Below, piece by piece: positions 54,437-62,751 of a DNA stretch of 64,000 nucleotides. The stretch is from JAKPBU01 sp964425695 (lineage in GTDB: Bacteria; Pseudomonadota; Gammaproteobacteria; Xanthomonadales; Xanthomonadaceae): positions 1 to 64,000 of the forward strand of contig CAYRNF010000002.1 of assembly GCA_964425695.1 (NCBI GenBank). The letters are read 5' to 3'. Position numbers and translations under genes: made by a program. Every line of letters starts with the position of its first letter. Position 1 is the stretch's first letter. A model generated the notes under the pieces. The model did not search any database, was not told the origin of the DNA, and saw nothing but the letters and a program-made list of their open reading frames with translations.

Positions 54437-55825
54437 ATGCAGAAGACAGCCAGCAAGGCACGGATCGCGTACGTGTGCGGCGAGTGCGGCGAGGAGCACG
54501 GCAAGTGGCAGGGCCAGTGCGCGGCGTGCGGCGCGTGGAACACGCTGTCGGAAGTCGCGCTGGAGGCCGCGTCCAAGGGTGTCGCTGCCAGCCGCCGCAG
54601 CAGTTGGGCCGGCAAGGTCGATCCGCCGCGCGTCACCGCGCTGAAGGACGTGCGCCATGGCGAGGACGTTCGCGCGTCCACGGGCATCGGCGAGTTCGAC
54701 CGCGTCCTCGGCGGCGGGCTGGTGGAAGGCGCGGTGGTGCTGGTGGGTGGCGATCCGGGCATCGGCAAGTCCACGCTCCTGTTGCAGGCGCTGGCGCAGA
54801 TGGCCGGCACGCTGCCCGGGCTGTACGTCACCGGCGAGGAATCCCTGGCCCAGGTCGCCAGCCGCGCGGCGCGACTGGGCCTGCCGCTCCAAGGCCTGAA
54901 CGCGCTTGCCGAGACCGGTGTCGAACGCATCCTGGAGCAGGCCGCCGCGTTGGGTCCGCGCCTGATCGTGGCCGATTCGGTGCAGACCCTGTGGACCGAG
55001 CAGCTCACCGCCGCGCCCGGTTCGGTGAGCCAGGTGCGCGAATCCGCGGCGCGCCTGGTGCGCTATGCCAAGGAAACCGGCGCGGCCGTGTTCCTGGTGG
55101 GGCACGTCACCAAGGAGGGCGGCATCGCCGGCCCGCGCGTGCTCGAGCACATGGTCGATGCGGTGCTGTACTTCGAAGGCGATTCGGGCAGCCGCTTCCG
55201 CGTGTTGCGCGCCTTCAAGAACCGCTTCGGCGCAGTCAACGAGCTGGGCGTGTTCGCCATGGGCGACAAGGGCCTGAAGGAGGTCCCCAATCCGTCGGCC
55301 ATCTTCCTGTCCGGCGCCACGCGCCAGCCGGGCAGCTGCGTGATGGTCACGCGCGAAGGCACCCGTCCGCTGCTGGTGGAGGTGCAGGCGCTGGTCGACG
55401 GATCGCCGCTGTCCAACCCGCGCCGCGTGGCGGTGGGGCTGGAGGGCAACCGTATGGCGATGCTGCTGGCGGTACTGCACCGCCATGGCGGCATCGCCAC
55501 CGCCGACCAGGACGTGTTCGTCAACGTGGTCGGCGGCATCCGCGTGCAGGAAACCGCCGCGGACCTGCCGGTGCTGCTGTCGGTGCTGTCGTCGCTGCGC
55601 GACCGCGCGCTGCCGGACAAGACCATCGCTTTCGGCGAAGTCGGGCTGTCCGGCGAGATCCGGCCCGTGCCCAACGGCGAGGAGCGCCTGAAGGAGGCGG
55701 CGACGCACGGATTCCTGCGCGCCATCGTTCCCAAGGCGAATGCGCCGAAGGGCGGCAACTACAAGGGTATGCAGGTGGTTGGGGTGGAGCGGCTGGCCGA
55801 TGCGCTGGAGGCAGCGGCGGATTGA
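54437..55825 (+). CDS. radA: DNA repair protein RadA
   Basis: A RecA-like branch-migration helicase of 462 residues. The N-terminal zinc finger C-x2-C-x10-C-x2-C (C-G-E-C, C-A-A-C) is followed by Walker A G-D-P-G-I-G-K-S-T, the RadA motif K-N-R-F-G and a C-terminal Lon-protease-like domain. Start ATG 54437 places the zinc finger near the N-terminus as in E. coli (460). Downstream a membrane protein gene converges on it. Confidence 0.96.
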   Translation: MQKTASKARIAYVCGECGEEHGKWQGQCAACGAWNTLSEVALEAASKGVAASRRSSWAGKVDPPRVTALKDVRHGEDVRASTGIGEFDRVLGGGLVEGAVVLVGGDPGIGKSTLLLQALAQMAGTLPGLYVTGEESLAQVASRAARLGLPLQGLNALAETGVERILEQAAALGPRLIVADSVQTLWTEQLTAAPGSVSQVRESAARLVRYAKETGAAVFLVGHVTKEGGIAGPRVLEHMVDAVLYFEGDSGSRFRVLRAFKNRFGAVNELGVFAMGDKGLKEVPNPSAIFLSGATRQPGSCVMVTREGTRPLLVEVQALVDGSPLSNPRRVAVGLEGNRMAMLLAVLHRHGGIATADQDVFVNVVGGIRVQETAADLPVLLSVLSSLRDRALPDKTIAFGEVGLSGEIRPVPNGEERLKEAATHGFLRAIVPKANAPKGGNYKGMQVVGVERLADALEAAAD

Positions 55826-55850
55826 CACAGCCGTCCGCGGCCCTGCTGCG

Positions 55851-56636
55851 TCAGCCGCGGCCCAGCAGCACTTCCAGCACGAACTGGCTTCCGAAGAACG
55901 CCAGCACCAGCAACGCCATCGCCGCCAGGGTCCAGCGCACCGCGGTGGTGCCGCGCCAGCCGCGCCGCCAGCGCCCCAGCAGCAGGGCGCCGAAGGCCAG
56001 CCAAGACAGCACGCTGAGCACGGTCTTGTGGACCAGGTGCTGCGCGAACAGGTCCTGCACGAACAGGATGCCGGTCAACAAGGTGGCGCCGAGCAGGGCG
56101 AACCCGACCGCGATCGTCCGGAACAGCAGCGATTCCAGTTCGGTCAGTGGCGGCAGCGCGCGCAGCCAGCCATGGAACTCGCGCCGGCGCAGCGCGCGCT
56201 CCTGCAGCCACAGCATCACCGCCAGCAGTGCGGCGATGGCCAGCGTGGAATAGGCCAGTAGCGCGCACCACGCGTGCAGCTGCAGGCGCCAGTCGTGGGT
56301 CTCGGGCGGGCGATGCCCCCACGCGCCGTAGCCGGCCAGCACCAGCGCGGCCAGCGGAAACACCACCACCCCGAGCGCCCGCATCCGCCCGCCGGCGCCG
56401 ACCAACGTGGTCAGGGCGGCCATGCCCAGGCCTACCAGCGACAGCGCGGCGAAGAAGTGCATGTCGAAGCCGCCGGCGTCGCGCCAGGCCAGCAGGTGAT
56501 AGCCCGCATGGGCCACGACGCCCGCGAGCGCCGGCCACAACCAGGGCTGTGCCGCGTCCATGCCCCGCGCGACCGCACGCACCAGCAGTCCGGTCGCCAG
56601 CAGGTAGGCGAGTGCGGCGATGACAATGATTCCCAT
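55851..56636 (-). CDS. Cytochrome c assembly-type membrane protein, CcsA/YpjD-like
   Basis: A 261-residue membrane protein of the CcsA/CcmC heme-handling family, subgroup of E. coli YpjD. About eight hydrophobic segments and the family's histidines (Y-H-L-L-A-W; L-H-A-W; Q-H-L-V-H-K-T) are visible. YpjD-type proteins have no well-defined role. It lies next to ffh, divergently, as ypjD does in many gammaproteobacteria. Start ATG 56636, with no clear ribosome-binding site. Confidence 0.85.
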   Translation of the reverse strand: MGIIVIAALAYLLATGLLVRAVARGMDAAQPWLWPALAGVVAHAGYHLLAWRDAGGFDMHFFAALSLVGLGMAALTTLVGAGGRMRALGVVVFPLAALVLAGYGAWGHRPPETHDWRLQLHAWCALLAYSTLAIAALLAVMLWLQERALRRREFHGWLRALPPLTELESLLFRTIAVGFALLGATLLTGILFVQDLFAQHLVHKTVLSVLSWLAFGALLLGRWRRGWRGTTAVRWTLAAMALLVLAFFGSQFVLEVLLGRG

Positions 56637-56816
56637 CGGGCGAGTGTCGCATATCGTCATGCGCGGCAAGGCGCGGCAGCACCTGCCGGAGATGTGCTTT
56701 TTGGGTGTCGTCGCTTGTTCGTCTGCCGGGTTCGCGCGTGTCCATGGCGCCCACGGAGGCGTCGCGGCCAGCGGCGTGCCCGCAGGCCTGCGCCCGGTGC
56801 GCGCGATGCGGCCGCC

Positions 56817-56822
56817 TATAAT
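56817..56822 (+). promoter_or_regulatory. Consensus TATAAT -10 element before ffh
   Basis: A perfect TATAAT lies 41 bases upstream of the ffh start. The -35 region is weak. The rest of the 227-base gap between the divergent genes (56637-56863) shows no gene. Confidence 0.6.
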
Positions 56823-56863
56823 CGGCGGCTGTTTCCGTCGCACTCCCCCGGCAGGCCCCACCG

Positions 56864-58228
56864 ATGTTCGAATCCCTGACCCAGCGCCTGTCCGGCACCT
56901 TCGACCGCCTGCGCGGCCGTGGCCGGCTGACCGAGGACAACATCCGCGAGGCCACGCGCGAGGTGCGCATCGCCCTGCTGGAAGCCGACGTGGCGCTGCC
57001 GGTCGTGCAGGCCCTGGTCGAGCGCATCAAGGTGCGCGCGGTGGGCCAGGAGGTGCTCAAGTCGCTGACGCCCGGGCAGGCCTTCATCAAGGTGGTGCGC
57101 GACGAGCTGTCGGCGGTCATGGGCGCCGCAGCCAGCGACCTCAACCTCAACGTGCCGGCTCCGGCCGTCATCCTCATGGCTGGCCTGCAGGGCGCCGGCA
57201 AGACCACCACCGTCGGCAAGCTGGCGCGCCACCTCAAGGAGCGCCGCAAGAAGAAGGTCATGGTGGTCAGTGCGGACGTGTATCGCCCCGCCGCCATCGA
57301 GCAGTTGAAGACGCTGGCGGAGCAGGTGGACGTCGCCTTCTTCCCGTCGGACGCCTCGCAGAAGCCGGAAGCCATCGTCCGCGCCGCCATCGACGACGCG
57401 CGCCGCTCCTACGCCGACGTGCTGATCGTGGACACCGCCGGCCGCCTCGCCATCGACCAGGCGATGATGGAGGAGATCAAGGCGCTGCACGCCGCGGTCA
57501 AGCCGGTCGAGACGCTGTTCGTGGTCGATTCCATGACCGGACAGGACGCCGCCAACACCGCCAAGGCCTTCGGCGAGGCCTTGCCGCTCACGGGCGTGGT
57601 GCTCACCAAGACGGACGGCGACGCGCGCGGCGGCGCGGCGTTGTCCGTGCGCTACATCACCGGCAAGCCGATCAAGTTCGTCGGTACCGGCGAGAAGACC
57701 GACGGCCTGGACGTCTTCCATCCGGACCGTGCCGCCAGCCGCATCCTCGACATGGGCGACGTGCTCAGCCTGGTCGAGCAGGTGGAGCAGCAGGTCGACA
57801 AGGACAAGATGGCCAAGCTGGCCGACAAGGTGGTCAGGGGCAAGCGCTTCGACCTCAACGACCTGAAGGAACAGCTCGAGCAGATGCAGAACATGGGCGG
57901 CCTGGCCGGGTTGATGGACAAGCTGCCCGGCATGGGCCAGATCCCGGATTCGGTGAAGAACCAGGTCACCGGCAAGGAGATCCCGCGTCAGATCGCCATC
58001 ATCAATTCGATGACCAAGAAGGAGCGCCGCAATCCCGCGCTCATCAACGGGTCGCGCCGCGCCCGCATCGCGCGCGGCGCCGGCCTGACCCCGGCCGACG
58101 TGAACAAGCTGATGAAGCAGTACCAGCAGATGGAGAAGATGATGGGCAAGCTGGGCCGCGGTGGCGCCAAGGGCCTGATGCGCAGCCTGGGCGGCATGAT
58201 GGGCGGGCGCGGCGGCCGCCCGTTCTAG
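56864..58228 (+). CDS. ffh: Signal recognition particle protein Ffh
   Basis: The SRP54 homologue, 454 residues, that targets nascent inner-membrane proteins. The N domain leads into the G domain with G1 G-L-Q-G-A-G-K-T-T-T, D-T-A-G-R and T-K-T-D-G-D, and the Met-rich M domain follows (M-K-Q-Y-Q-Q-M-E-K-M-M-G), ending with a Gly/Met-rich tail. Length and motifs are normal. Gene order ffh-rpsP-rimM-trmD-rplS is the conserved gammaproteobacterial block. Confidence 0.98.
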   Translation: MFESLTQRLSGTFDRLRGRGRLTEDNIREATREVRIALLEADVALPVVQALVERIKVRAVGQEVLKSLTPGQAFIKVVRDELSAVMGAAASDLNLNVPAPAVILMAGLQGAGKTTTVGKLARHLKERRKKKVMVVSADVYRPAAIEQLKTLAEQVDVAFFPSDASQKPEAIVRAAIDDARRSYADVLIVDTAGRLAIDQAMMEEIKALHAAVKPVETLFVVDSMTGQDAANTAKAFGEALPLTGVVLTKTDGDARGGAALSVRYITGKPIKFVGTGEKTDGLDVFHPDRAASRILDMGDVLSLVEQVEQQVDKDKMAKLADKVVRGKRFDLNDLKEQLEQMQNMGGLAGLMDKLPGMGQIPDSVKNQVTGKEIPRQIAIINSMTKKERRNPALINGSRRARIARGAGLTPADVNKLMKQYQQMEKMMGKLGRGGAKGLMRSLGGMMGGRGGRPF

Positions 58229-58290
58229 CGCTCTGCGCGCCGGGGACACCGGGGCGGGGCTGCGGGTTTCGCCGCGGCGCGGGTCCGGGC

Positions 58291-58296
58291 TATAAT
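58291..58296 (+). promoter_or_regulatory. Consensus TATAAT -10 element before rpsP
   Basis: A perfect TATAAT lies 48 bases upstream of rpsP and 62 bases after the ffh stop, marking a separate promoter for the rpsP-rimM-trmD genes. The -35 is weak. Confidence 0.65.
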
Positions 58297-58344
58297 TCGC
58301 GGCTTACCCTGCCATCCCGGCAGCTGGGCAACACCGCAAACGCA

Positions 58345-58602
58345 ATGGTCAAGATCCGCCTCACCCGTGGCGGCGCGAAGAAGCGCCCCTTCTACCACAT
58401 CATCGTCACCGACAGCCGCAGCGCGCGCGACGGCCGCAACATCGAGCGCGTCGGCTTCTACAACCCGGTCGCCTCCGGCCAGGAAAAGCGCATCGAACTG
58501 AACGTCGAGCGCGTGAAGCACTGGATCGGCAACGGCGCGCAGATGAGCGACAAGGTCGCCAACCTGTACAAGGAATTCGGCAAGGCCGCTCCCGCCGCCT
58601 GA
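58345..58602 (+). CDS. rpsP: 30S ribosomal protein S16
   Basis: An 85-residue ribosomal protein starting M-V-K-I-R-L-T-R-G-G-A-K-K-R-P-F-Y, typical of S16. It stands first in the rpsP-rimM-trmD-rplS group. Confidence 0.98.
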   Translation: MVKIRLTRGGAKKRPFYHIIVTDSRSARDGRNIERVGFYNPVASGQEKRIELNVERVKHWIGNGAQMSDKVANLYKEFGKAAPAA

Positions 58603-58639
58603 GCCACCGGCCGCGCCTGCGCGCGGCCCTGCTGCCTGC

Positions 58640-59167
58640 ATGAGCGCCCAGAATCCCACGGCGCCCGGGCGATCCGTGCTGGTCGGGCGGATCCTCGGCG
58701 CGTTCGGCGTGCGCGGCGAGGTGAAGCTGCAGTCTTTCACCGAGCCGCAGCGCGCCGTGCTGGGCTACCAGCCCTGGACCCTGCGCGATGCGCACGGACG
58801 GGAGCGCGTCTTGTCGGGCGCCCGCGGACGCGAAACGGCCAAGGGGATCGTGGCCGTGCTGCCCGGGGTCGAGGATCGCGATGCCGCCGAGGCGTTGCGC
58901 GGCACGGAGCTCTGGGTACCCCGTGGCGTGCTGCCTCCGCCCGCGCCGGGCGAGTACTACTGGGTGGACCTGGAAGGCCTGCGCGTGGTGAACACCGAGG
59001 GCGTGGCGCTGGGTACCGTGTCGCACCTGTTCTCCACCGGCGCCAACGACGTACTGGTGGCGCAGGGGGAGCGCGAGCGCATGATCCCCTTCGTACAGCC
59101 TGATTTCGTACGCAGCGTGGATTTCGAAGCGGGCGTGGTGACCGTCGACTGGAACGCCGATTTCTAG
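58640..59167 (+). CDS. rimM: Ribosome maturation factor RimM
   Basis: A 175-residue 30S assembly factor that binds S19. The N-terminal RimM domain (G-R-I-L-G-A-F-G-V-R-G-E-V-K) is followed by the PRC barrel (Y-Y-W-V-D-L-E-G; A-N-D-V-L-V; P-F-V-Q-P). Length is normal. 37 bases after rpsP. Confidence 0.96.
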   Translation: MSAQNPTAPGRSVLVGRILGAFGVRGEVKLQSFTEPQRAVLGYQPWTLRDAHGRERVLSGARGRETAKGIVAVLPGVEDRDAAEALRGTELWVPRGVLPPPAPGEYYWVDLEGLRVVNTEGVALGTVSHLFSTGANDVLVAQGERERMIPFVQPDFVRSVDFEAGVVTVDWNADF

Positions 59168-59169
59168 TC

Positions 59170-59275
59170 TCGTGTGCAGGCGCGGCTTCCGCCGCGAACT
59201 CCTGCATCGGGTGCGGAAAATCGACCAGCACTTCTCTTGCGAAAAGTTCGCGGCTGACGCCGCTTACCATCCGCC
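59170..59275. repeat. REP-like element between rimM and trmD
   Basis: The 136-base gap within this otherwise tight operon is filled by an element with arms GCGGCTTCCGCCGCG and GCGGCTGACGCCGC around about 60 bases containing CGACCAGCACTTCTC. It is the opposite orientation of the element at 7740-7825. Insertion inside an essential operon implies it does not stop transcription. Confidence 0.65.
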
Positions 59276-59303
59276 CTCCGGAGCGCCGCACGCACCTGCC
59301 GCC

Positions 59304-60098
59304 ATGCGCGTCGACCTGATCAGCCTGTTCCCCGAGTTCGTGGCCCAGCTCTCCAGCCATGGCGTGGTCGCGCGCGCGGTCGAACGCGGCCTGCTGTCCT
59401 TGCACGGCTGGAACCCGCGCGACTATGCCGAAGGCAACTACCGGCGCGTCGACGACCGTCCGTTCGGCGGCGGGCCGGGCATGGTGATGCTGATCGACCC
59501 GCTGCGTGCCGCCATCGCCGCGGCGCGCGCCGCCGATCCGGCGCCCGCGCGGGTGGTGTACCTCAGCCCCCAAGGCAGTCGCCTCGACCAGGCCAAGGTG
59601 CGCGAACTGGCCACAAGCGAGCGCCTGGTGCTGCTGTGCGGACGCTACGAAGGCGTGGACGAGCGCCTGCTGCAGTCCGAAGTGGACGAGGAAGTCTCCA
59701 TCGGCGACTACGTGCTGTCCGGCGGGGAGCTGGCGGCCGCGGTGGTGGTCGATGCGGTCGCCAGGCTGCAGGAAGGGGCCCTGAACGACGCGGACTCCGC
59801 CGCCCAGGACAGCTTCGAACCGGCTGCGGACGGCGGCCCGGTCCTGCTCGATTGCCCCCACTACACGCGGCCCGTCGTCCACCCCCTGGGGGACGTGCCG
59901 CAGGTCCTGCTGTCCGGCAACCATGCCCAGATCGCCCGCTGGCGCCGCATGCAGGCCCTGGGCCGGACCTGGCTCCGGCGCCCGGATCTGCTCGACGAAA
60001 CCGCGCTCACCCGTGCCGACCGGGCCTTGCTGGAGGTCTTCCGGCAGGCGCTCGAAGAAGGCGCCCTCCCGGGGGAAGACGGGGCCCCGGCCGGCTGA
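59304..60098 (+). CDS. trmD: tRNA (guanine-N1-)-methyltransferase TrmD
   Basis: A trefoil-knot methyltransferase of 264 residues that makes m1G37 in tRNAs and prevents frameshifting. Diagnostic motifs are D-D-R-P-F-G-G-G-P-G-M-V-M, L-C-G-R-Y-E-G-V-D-E-R and S-I-G-D-Y-V-L-S-G-G-E-L. Start ATG 59304, right after the REP-like repeat, gives the normal length. Confidence 0.97.
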   Translation: MRVDLISLFPEFVAQLSSHGVVARAVERGLLSLHGWNPRDYAEGNYRRVDDRPFGGGPGMVMLIDPLRAAIAAARAADPAPARVVYLSPQGSRLDQAKVRELATSERLVLLCGRYEGVDERLLQSEVDEEVSIGDYVLSGGELAAAVVVDAVARLQEGALNDADSAAQDSFEPAADGGPVLLDCPHYTRPVVHPLGDVPQVLLSGNHAQIARWRRMQALGRTWLRRPDLLDETALTRADRALLEVFRQALEEGALPGEDGAPAG

Positions 60099-60126
60099 CC
60101 CCTCGCGCCACGGGGATTGGTGCCGC

Positions 60127-60132
60127 TATAAT
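60127..60132 (+). promoter_or_regulatory. Consensus TATAAT -10 element before rplS
   Basis: TATAAT 148 bases upstream of rplS, in the trmD-rplS gap (60099-60279). A separate promoter for rplS with a long leader is inferred. The leader contains no open reading frame of note. Confidence 0.6.
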
Positions 60133-60279
60133 GCTCGGCTTCGCAACACCCAGCCATGACGCGGGTCCACGTGCACTCGCGCATACAACAAGCCCCGTAG
60201 AGGGCATCCAACAGGCAGCTCCGTACCGCATTCGCCGCGCCAGCGGCACCGGTTCCCGGGCAATCAACAGGCAATCACC

Positions 60280-60684
60280 ATGAACAAGCTCATCCAGGAA
60301 TTCGAAGCCGCACAGACGCAGCGCAAGCTGCCCGAGTTCGGCCCCGGCGACACCGTGGTCGTCAACGTGAAGGTCAAGGAAGGCAACCGCGAACGCGTGC
60401 AGGCCTACGAAGGCGTGGTGATCGCCAAGAAGAACGCCGGCCTCAATTCCGCCTTCACCGTGCGCAAGATCTCGCACGGCTACGGCGTGGAGCGCGTGTT
60501 CCAGAGTTACAGCTCGACGATCGATTCGGTGCAGGTCAAGCGCCGCGGCGACGTGCGCCAGGGCAAGCTGTATTACCTGCGCGGGCTGGAAGGCAAGAAG
60601 GCGCGCATCAAGGAAGACCTGGCAGGCAACGCCAAGGCGCGTGCCGCCGCAGCCGCCGCCGCCGAGGCGCAGGCTTCCGAGTAA
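60280..60684 (+). CDS. rplS: 50S ribosomal protein L19
   Basis: A 134-residue protein at the 30S-50S interface. It contains the L19 signature (R-V-Q-A-Y-E-G-V-V-I-A, F-T-V-R-K-I-S-H-G-Y-G-V-E-R) and an Ala-rich C-terminal extension of about 20 residues compared with E. coli (115). It ends the ffh-rplS block and is followed by a terminator. Confidence 0.98.
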   Translation: MNKLIQEFEAAQTQRKLPEFGPGDTVVVNVKVKEGNRERVQAYEGVVIAKKNAGLNSAFTVRKISHGYGVERVFQSYSSTIDSVQVKRRGDVRQGKLYYLRGLEGKKARIKEDLAGNAKARAAAAAAAEAQASE

Positions 60685-60711
60685 GCGCCTACGCGCCCCG
60701 GATGCTTCGCA

Positions 60712-60739
60712 CGAAAGGCCGCCGCAGGGCGGCCTTTCG
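60712..60739 (+). terminator. Intrinsic terminator after rplS
   Basis: A perfect 12-bp stem CGAAAGGCCGCC / GGCGGCCTTTCG with a 4-base loop, 27 bases after the stop. Confidence 0.85.
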
Positions 60740-60793
60740 CGTTGCGGGGCTTCGTTTCGCCATTCCAGCTCCCAGCTCCTACACTGCATCGCG

Positions 60794-61198
60794 ATGCCTC
60801 CCATTCCGGAACACGCCTCGATCCGCCTCGATGTCTGGCTGTGGGCCGCTCGCTTCTTCCGCACGCGCGCCCTGTCCCGCCAGGCCGTGGAGTCGGGCAA
60901 GGTCGAGGTCGCCGGGCAGCGCGCCAAGCCGTCGCGCGCGGTGCGTGCCGGCGAGTTGCTGCGCATCGCCCGCGGCGAGGAGTCGTTCGAAGTGGAAGTG
61001 CGTGCGCTCAGCGACGTTCGCGGGCCCGCACCGGTGGCGCAGGCCCTGTACGCGGAAACCGAGGCGTCGCGCGCGCAGCGCGACGCCGCCCGCGCGGTGC
61101 GCCTGGCCGAACGCAACGGCTACCGCGCGCCCGAGACCAAGCCGGACAAGCGCGCGCGGCGGCTGATCCGCGCGCTGGGCGACATCGACGCGTTCTGA
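60794..61198 (+). CDS. hslR: S4-domain RNA-binding protein, Hsp15-like
   Basis: A 134-residue protein with an N-terminal S4 domain (I-R-L-D-V-W-L-W-A-A-R-F-F-R-T-R, then V-E-V-A-G-Q-R-A-K-P-S). Hsp15 binds stalled 50S subunits with attached nascent chains after heat shock. The basic C-terminal end (K-P-D-K-R-A-R-R-L-I-R) fits. Start ATG 60794. It precedes the YafY regulator by 52 bases. Confidence 0.9.
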   Translation: MPPIPEHASIRLDVWLWAARFFRTRALSRQAVESGKVEVAGQRAKPSRAVRAGELLRIARGEESFEVEVRALSDVRGPAPVAQALYAETEASRAQRDAARAVRLAERNGYRAPETKPDKRARRLIRALGDIDAF

Positions 61199-61250
61199 AG
61201 GCCCAGCCGCAGCCTATGCTCGCGCACTCCCCATGCCAGCGGCACGGTCC

Positions 61251-61976
61251 ATGACCCAGCGCGCCGCGCGCCTGCTCAACCTGCTCGACGACCTGCGCCG
61301 CCGCCGCAAGCCGGTGACGGGTCGGCAGCTCGCCGACCAGCTCGGCGTCAGCCTGCGCACGCTGTACCGCGACATCGCCACGCTCAGGGCGCAGGGCGCC
61401 GTGATCGAAGGCGATCCGGGCGTGGGCTACGTGCTGCGCCCGGGGTTCCTGCTGCCGCCGATGATGTTCGGCAGCAACGAGCTTGAGGCTCTGGTGCTGG
61501 GCGCGCGCTGGGTGGAGGCGCAGGCCGATGCCGAACTCGCCCAGGCTGCGTCTTCGGCGCTGGCGCGCATCGGAGCGACCTTGCCGGAGCCGTTGCGCAT
61601 CGCGCTGGACACCAGCGGGCTGTTCGTCCCGCGCTGGCACGAGAATAAGACCCCGGAGCCGTGGCTGCCGCTGCTGCGCCATGCCATCCGCGACGAGCGC
61701 AAGTTGCGCATGACCTACGTGGACGCGTCCGGCGGCGCCAGCGAGCGCGTGGTCTGGCCCTTCGCGATGGCCTTCTTCGACCCGATCACGCGCACCTTCG
61801 CCGCTTGGTGCGAATTGCGCGGCGATTTCCGCCATTTCCGTGCGGACCGCGTGCGTGCGCTCGAGGAGACCGGCGCGCGCTATCCGGAGCGGCGGCACGC
61901 GCTGATCCGGCGCTGGCGCCTCGCGACCGGCATCGGGCGGACGGGGCAGGGCGACGACGCTGCTGACATGCGGTGA
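61251..61976 (+). CDS. YafY-type WYL transcriptional regulator
   Basis: A 241-residue regulator with an N-terminal winged helix (A-R-L-L-N-L-L-D-D-L; R-Q-L-A-D-Q-L-G-V-S-L-R-T-L-Y-R-D-I) and a C-terminal WYL-like domain that senses a ligand. In the WYL motif the usual W-Y-L is changed (V-W-P-F-A-M-A-F-F). ATG 61251 is preferred; ATG 61233 would add six residues. A near-perfect inverted repeat overlaps its stop codon and precedes the GST gene, so it probably controls that gene. Confidence 0.85.
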   Translation: MTQRAARLLNLLDDLRRRRKPVTGRQLADQLGVSLRTLYRDIATLRAQGAVIEGDPGVGYVLRPGFLLPPMMFGSNELEALVLGARWVEAQADAELAQAASSALARIGATLPEPLRIALDTSGLFVPRWHENKTPEPWLPLLRHAIRDERKLRMTYVDASGGASERVVWPFAMAFFDPITRTFAAWCELRGDFRHFRADRVRALEETGARYPERRHALIRRWRLATGIGRTGQGDDAADMR

Positions 61977-61983
61977 CAGCAGC
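61959..61983. promoter_or_regulatory. Inverted repeat upstream of the GST gene (candidate YafY operator)
   Basis: GCTGCTGACA-TGCGG-TGACAGCAGC: 10-bp arms with one mismatched position and a 5-base centre, lying 39 bases before the GST start and overlapping the regulator's stop codon. The place suits an operator of the adjacent regulator. Confidence 0.55.
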
Positions 61984-62021
61984 CCGGGCGTAGGCTGCGT
62001 GCTCCTATCCGGAGACATGCC

Positions 62022-62654
62022 ATGGCCGACGCGACGCTGACCCTGTACACGCATCCCATGTCGCGCGGCCGCGTGGCGCGCTGGATGCTGGAGGAAACCG
62101 GGCTTCCCTACGAGACCGAGCTGCTGGAATACGGCACCACGATGAAGGCGCTCGCCTATCGCGCGATCAATCCGATGGGCAAGGTGCCCGCGCTGCGTCA
62201 CGGCGATGCGGTGGTGACCGAGAACGCCGCCATCGGCCTGTATCTGGCCGACCTGGTGCCGGACAGGCGGCTCGCTCCGCCGGTGGGCAGCCCGGACCGC
62301 GCGCCGTACTACCGGTGGATCAGCTTCATGTCGCCGCTGGAGGCGTTGCTGATGGCCAAGCACGCCGGCGCCCTGGGCCAGCCCATGTCGGCCGGCTACG
62401 GCACGGAGGAGGACGTGCTCGCCACGCTGGAGCAGGCCATCGGCGATCGCGACCATCTGGCCGGCGACAGCTTCACCATGGCCGACCTGCTGGTGTCCGC
62501 GTACATCGGCTGGTACCTGCAGTTCAAGATGCTGGAGCCGCGCGACGCGTTCGTGCGCTATGCGCGCCTGCATGCCGCGCGCCCGGCGGCGCGGCGCGCC
62601 AACGAGATCGACGACGCGCTGGTGGCCGCCGCCCAGGCCGCCGACGGCGGCTGA
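62022..62654 (+). CDS. Glutathione S-transferase family protein
   Basis: A 210-residue GST: N-terminal thioredoxin-like domain (L-Y-T-H-P-M-S-R-G-R-V-A-R-W-M-L; N-P-M-G-K-V-P-A-L; T-E-N-A-A-I with the cis-Pro and Glu/Asn glutathione contacts) and a helical C-terminal domain (M-A-D-L-L). The catalytic position is likely Ser14 in M-S-R-G-R. Probably detoxifies electrophiles in the cytoplasm, and is expected to be regulated by the adjacent YafY protein. GGAG precedes ATG 62022. Confidence 0.88.
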   Translation: MADATLTLYTHPMSRGRVARWMLEETGLPYETELLEYGTTMKALAYRAINPMGKVPALRHGDAVVTENAAIGLYLADLVPDRRLAPPVGSPDRAPYYRWISFMSPLEALLMAKHAGALGQPMSAGYGTEEDVLATLEQAIGDRDHLAGDSFTMADLLVSAYIGWYLQFKMLEPRDAFVRYARLHAARPAARRANEIDDALVAAAQAADGG

Positions 62655-62675
62655 GCGGGCGCCGCGCCTACGCGA

Positions 62676-62701
62676 ACGCCGGCGGAAGCCTCCGCCGGCG
62701 T
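62676..62701. terminator. Hairpin between convergent GST and katG genes
   Basis: ACGCCGGCGGA and TCCGCCGGCGT form a perfect 11-bp stem with an AGCC loop, between two converging genes. No T-run on either side. Confidence 0.7.
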
Positions 62702-62751
62702 CGGGAATCGCGACGTTCGCCAGCGGGCACGGCACGCCGCGCCCGCCGGAC

